The notes beneath the pieces were generated by a model that saw nothing but the letters and a program-made list of their open reading frames with translations, did not search any database and had not been told where the DNA came from. 64,000 nucleotides of DNA from a bacterium 1XD42-76 (GTDB taxonomy: Bacteria > Bacillota > Clostridia > Lachnospirales > Lachnospiraceae). The translations under genes were made by a program, and so were the position numbers. The stretch is taken from contig QZDW01000001.1 in the NCBI GenBank assembly GCA_009917545.1, positions 248,001 through 312,000 of the forward strand, written 5' to 3'. This document shows positions 61,183-64,000 of this stretch, in pieces (positions within the stretch are counted from its first letter, which is position 1; every line of letters begins with the position of its first letter).

Positions 61183-62427
61183 ATGAAATATCAGGTTTCT
61201 GATAAGGTGCAGGGAAGCTTTAACACACTGGTTGCAGACGCCAATGTACAGAAAGCGCTCAAGTTCATGGAGGATGATCAGAACGTTGTTGTTGAGAAGC
61301 AGGTCGAACTGACTCTGATCCCCGCGCCGACCGGCCACGAGGAGAAGAAAGCCCAGAGAATGCTTGAAATGTTCAAGGAAGAGGGCCTGACAGACTGCCA
61401 TATCGACGAATACGGCAACTGCGTCGGTATCCGTAAGGGAACCGGCGGCGGAAAGACCACGCTCATAGAAGGCCATATGGACACCGTATTCGCTCTCGAT
61501 ACCAAGCTCGAGGACATCCGCGAGGACGGTTACATCAAGATCCCCGGCATTTCCGACGATACAAGAGGCTGCGCGGTCGTTCTCTCCACCATCCGTGCCT
61601 TAAATGCCGCCAACATCCAGACAAAGGGCGACATCCATTTCGTGGGTACTGTCCAGGAAGAAGGAACCGGCGCTTTAAGGGGTATGAAGTACTATGTGAC
61701 GCATCATCCGGAACTTCAGGCCAGCATTTCCGTTGACGGACCGGGCTATCAGGGCGTTACATATGAAGCGACCGGGATCCAGACATACGAGGTTCGCTTT
61801 AACGGCATCGGCGGACATGCCTGCGGTATGTTTGGTAAGGTAGCCAACCCGCTCCATGCAGCCGCCAGAGCGATCACTAAGATCTCTGAGTTCCGCGTAC
61901 CGTCCGACCCCATGACGACATTTGCTGTCACAAACTTCCATGCCGGAAGCTTTGAGGCTGTTCATGCGATCGTTCCGCAGGCGACCATCCGCTTCAATTT
62001 CCGCTCCAATTCCCAGGAGGAGCTCGAGAAGCTGCGCAAGCGTATCTTTGACGCGATCGAAGAGGCCTGCAAGGAAGAGACAGACCGCTGGGGACAGGAT
62101 ACGATCACGTATGAAGTGGAGCATATTTGCGACGTCAACGCCGGACATCAGGATTCCCATGCTCCGATCGTTGAGGCATCAATGGCAGCGGCTCATTACC
62201 TCGGCTGTGAGGAACCGGAGCTCGGTGACGGCGGTTCCACAAACTGTAACCGTGCGCTGGAGGTCGGCCTTCCGGCTGTATGCCTTGGCATCGGCTGTGA
62301 TTATGACACCTTCTGCCACACCTTAAACGAGCGCTTTAAGATCGAAGGCGCATATAAGGGCTGCCAGCAGACGCTTCTTCTGGCTCTTTTATGTGCAGGC
62401 TGTGATGCGGTAGACAGCATTATCTAA
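61183..62427 (+). CDS. M20-family peptidase (peptidase T/YgeY-like)
   Basis: 414 residues with AAAGGAGG 6 bases before the ATG. Zinc ligands in LIEGHMDTVFAL (His, Asp), GISDDTRG (bridging Asp), VGTVQEEGTGALRG (catalytic Glu and Glu ligand), VDGPGYQG and a late CHTLNERF. Cytoplasmic di- or tripeptidase or amidohydrolase. Codon use is strongly biased to C/G-ending codons, and promoter and ribosome site are near consensus, which suggests high expression. Confidence 0.9.
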   Translation: MKYQVSDKVQGSFNTLVADANVQKALKFMEDDQNVVVEKQVELTLIPAPTGHEEKKAQRMLEMFKEEGLTDCHIDEYGNCVGIRKGTGGGKTTLIEGHMDTVFALDTKLEDIREDGYIKIPGISDDTRGCAVVLSTIRALNAANIQTKGDIHFVGTVQEEGTGALRGMKYYVTHHPELQASISVDGPGYQGVTYEATGIQTYEVRFNGIGGHACGMFGKVANPLHAAARAITKISEFRVPSDPMTTFAVTNFHAGSFEAVHAIVPQATIRFNFRSNSQEELEKLRKRIFDAIEEACKEETDRWGQDTITYEVEHICDVNAGHQDSHAPIVEASMAAAHYLGCEEPELGDGGSTNCNRALEVGLPAVCLGIGCDYDTFCHTLNERFKIEGAYKGCQQTLLLALLCAGCDAVDSII

Positions 62428-62464
62428 AAAGGAATCATCTGGAAGAAAGTTCCGTAAAACAGTC

Positions 62465-62498
62465 GGGCCAGATGTGACGGATGAAGTCCATCTGGCCC
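62465..62498 (+). terminator. Intrinsic terminator of the M20 peptidase gene
   Basis: GGGCCAGATG (62465-62474) pairs with CATCTGGCCC (62489-62498) around a 14-base loop; a short TATTT follows. Lies 38 bases after the stop. Confidence 0.65.
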
Positions 62499-62643
62499 CA
62501 TATTTCCCAAAATCATGCCCGATTATCGGCTAAATGTAAATATGTTTATTCACTGTAAGTATTGCATACTGTTGCAAGCATGGTTGTATTGGTTTCCCCA
62601 CAGCACACCAAGCCATCTAGCCGCATAAGCAATATGGAAACTG

Positions 62644-64000
62644 TCACACCGGAGACTGGCTGCGGATAAGTCTTAACGTTTCCTCTTTTATATCCTGCAA
62701 AAGAGTCCGGCGGGCATTGCTCATCCCTGCAAAGTGGATCTTAAACTCCTCTAGGATCCGGCACTCTTCCGGAGACAGAGCCCACCGTTGCCGGCTATGG
62801 AGGAACGTATAGATCGTTGCAATATCAAAGACGCGAAAACAGTATTTCTTTCTTTCCCTGGGAGTCATTTGTGTGATATCATTCGGCAGAGGAAAGGCAA
62901 GCCGTTCCAGCCGTTTAGTACGGGCCGAAAACCAGGGATTTTCTGCCGGATTGTCTCTGAACGTGTAAATGTTGCTGTCAGGTACATCGGAATAGTATAC
63001 CAGTGTATGGGAACGGTTTGCCAGGTCGTAATTTTCGTTATAGCTGTCCTGATAATCTCCGAAGTCCAGCATGCGGCGTACATAGTCCAGTTCAATCTCC
63101 TCGCCTCCCAGGAAAGAGGCACTAATAGCACAACACCTCTTCAGAACTGCAGAAAAATAGTCTTGGTCTTTCACTGCGCCGATATTATCGTCCTTTTCGT
63201 AGACAAATTTTAGAAATTCAAGCCGACGGTCAACATCCACCTCCGGTGAAAAGCGGCCAAAACGGAAGATAATTTCATATTTCAGTGTCAGGAATGGATT
63301 CTGTTCTTTATCAACTGCACTACTAAGCTGCCTGACACAGGCATCCAGCTTACCATCCCTGGAATTTTTTGCCATGACACGGCCGAAAAACTCCTCTTTA
63401 GACCACTGTGCCAGTGTATATCCATATAGCCAGTACATCCAATTCATTGCGTCAATCTGCTCCGTTTCCCTGTCCGCTAGGAAAGCATCTGTGATAAAAT
63501 CCGCGTAATCATTGGAGTAGGTCATGCTCATGACATCAACTGCCGCTGTGGAAAGCTTTTCTCCTTGAAACTGGAGGTGATAGTATCTGGCTGTGAGGTA
63601 TTCATAGAATGTCTCATGGGCTAGTCCCACATAGTTGCTGTCAGCACCAGGGCGACGCTTTGTCAGAGGGCCCAGCGATGCAATATATGGCACTGTTTTT
63701 TTCCCTTGCTTGCAGGTATAAAAGACTGTCTCTGCCGCCCGGTCAATCTCCGTCTCGATATCATAGCCGCCCTGACCGATCCGGCTCCTGTAGACACTGA
63801 TCACTGTACGGAAAAAAGCGGAATAGAAAGCATATCTGTTCGGCTCAAGCTGTATGTCATTTTGTCCATAGATTTTTATGTAAAGCAAAAGCTTCAGCAA
63901 AAGAGGGGAGCTGATAAAGCTCCATGAAACTTCATTGCTGTAGACATATTCCCTGGTTTCGCGCACTCTGGAAGGAAAAGACGATTCTGTACATTTTAAA
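62644..64000 (-). CDS. C-terminal part of a probable NACHT/STAND NTPase, 5' end cut by window edge
   Basis: The frame is open to base 64000, so the 440 residues counted from an internal GTG at 63966 are a fragment. Near the window edge ISSPLLLKLLLYIK and, about 100 residues later, YVGLAHETFYEYLTARYY resemble the helical winged segment that follows the NACHT/NB-ARC ATPase core (typically H-x-T-F-x-E-Y-x-x-A). The rest is helical with no clear repeats. Such proteins often act as antiphage or signalling switches. The ATPase motifs and effector domain would lie outside the window, so the call is tentative. Confidence 0.5.
   Translation of the reverse strand, partial: LKCTESSFPSRVRETREYVYSNEVSWSFISSPLLLKLLLYIKIYGQNDIQLEPNRYAFYSAFFRTVISVYRSRIGQGGYDIETEIDRAAETVFYTCKQGKKTVPYIASLGPLTKRRPGADSNYVGLAHETFYEYLTARYYHLQFQGEKLSTAAVDVMSMTYSNDYADFITDAFLADRETEQIDAMNWMYWLYGYTLAQWSKEEFFGRVMAKNSRDGKLDACVRQLSSAVDKEQNPFLTLKYEIIFRFGRFSPEVDVDRRLEFLKFVYEKDDNIGAVKDQDYFSAVLKRCCAISASFLGGEEIELDYVRRMLDFGDYQDSYNENYDLANRSHTLVYYSDVPDSNIYTFRDNPAENPWFSARTKRLERLAFPLPNDITQMTPRERKKYCFRVFDIATIYTFLHSRQRWALSPEECRILEEFKIHFAGMSNARRTLLQDIKEETLRLIRSQSPV

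Overview
The window looks like chromosome from an anaerobic Clostridia bacterium, probably Lachnospiraceae. The evidence is a Gram-positive housekeeping operon order (priA-def-fmt-Zn peptidase-rsmB-rlmN-prpC-prkC-rsgA-rpe-thiN), a leucine T-box leader, fhs, a meso-DAP type MurE (DNPR motif), strong AGGAGG ribosome sites and several TTG/GTG starts. This assignment is inference; no rRNA or tRNA gene is present.

Bases 1-25,800 are core genome and almost entirely minus strand: vitamin B6 salvage (kinase cut by the left edge, plus an ECF S component), thiamine pyrophosphokinase, the PASTA kinase/phosphatase operon, translation and rRNA-modification genes, priA, murF, murE, fhs, a long-linker FtsK/SpoIIIE and leuS behind a T-box. 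Bases 25,800-31,170 are mixed: an amidohydrolase and an M20 peptidase facing each other, an Uma2-type nuclease, an antitoxin with a truncated toxin, a frameshifted small gene and an IS110 scrap.

Bases 31,172-53,023 are one long minus-strand, AT-rich surface-glycan cluster. Its upstream half encodes all six steps of CMP-pseudaminic acid synthesis (pseB, pseC, pseH, pseG, pseI, pseF) with an SDR, an aldo/keto reductase, a methyltransferase and a DUF4910 protein. Its downstream half holds glycosyltransferases, a pyruvyltransferase, a propeller-like protein and two DUF4422 proteins. Seven of these proteins carry a similar GxG..G nucleotide-binding-like domain at the N- or C-terminus. No flippase, polymerase, exporter or flagellar gene is in the window.

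Upstream of the cluster lies a TnpB-like gene whose three RuvC acidic positions read Ser, Met and Lys, which suggests a nuclease-dead, TldR-like protein. Next come a two-unit tandem repeat, a BglII-type restriction enzyme with an MT-A70 methyltransferase, an ABC importer operon headed by a DUF169 protein, a strongly expressed-looking M20 peptidase and, at the right edge, the C-terminal part of a probable NACHT/STAND NTPase.

The most unusual feature is a dispersed, structured repeat of about 105 bases present as nine units (one partial) at six intergenic loci (22.6, 25.3, 27.1, 28.8, 54.9 and 56.8 kb). It forms tandem pairs and its hairpin stems vary in sequence while still pairing. One array lies inside the leuS leader, between the T-box terminator and the start codon.
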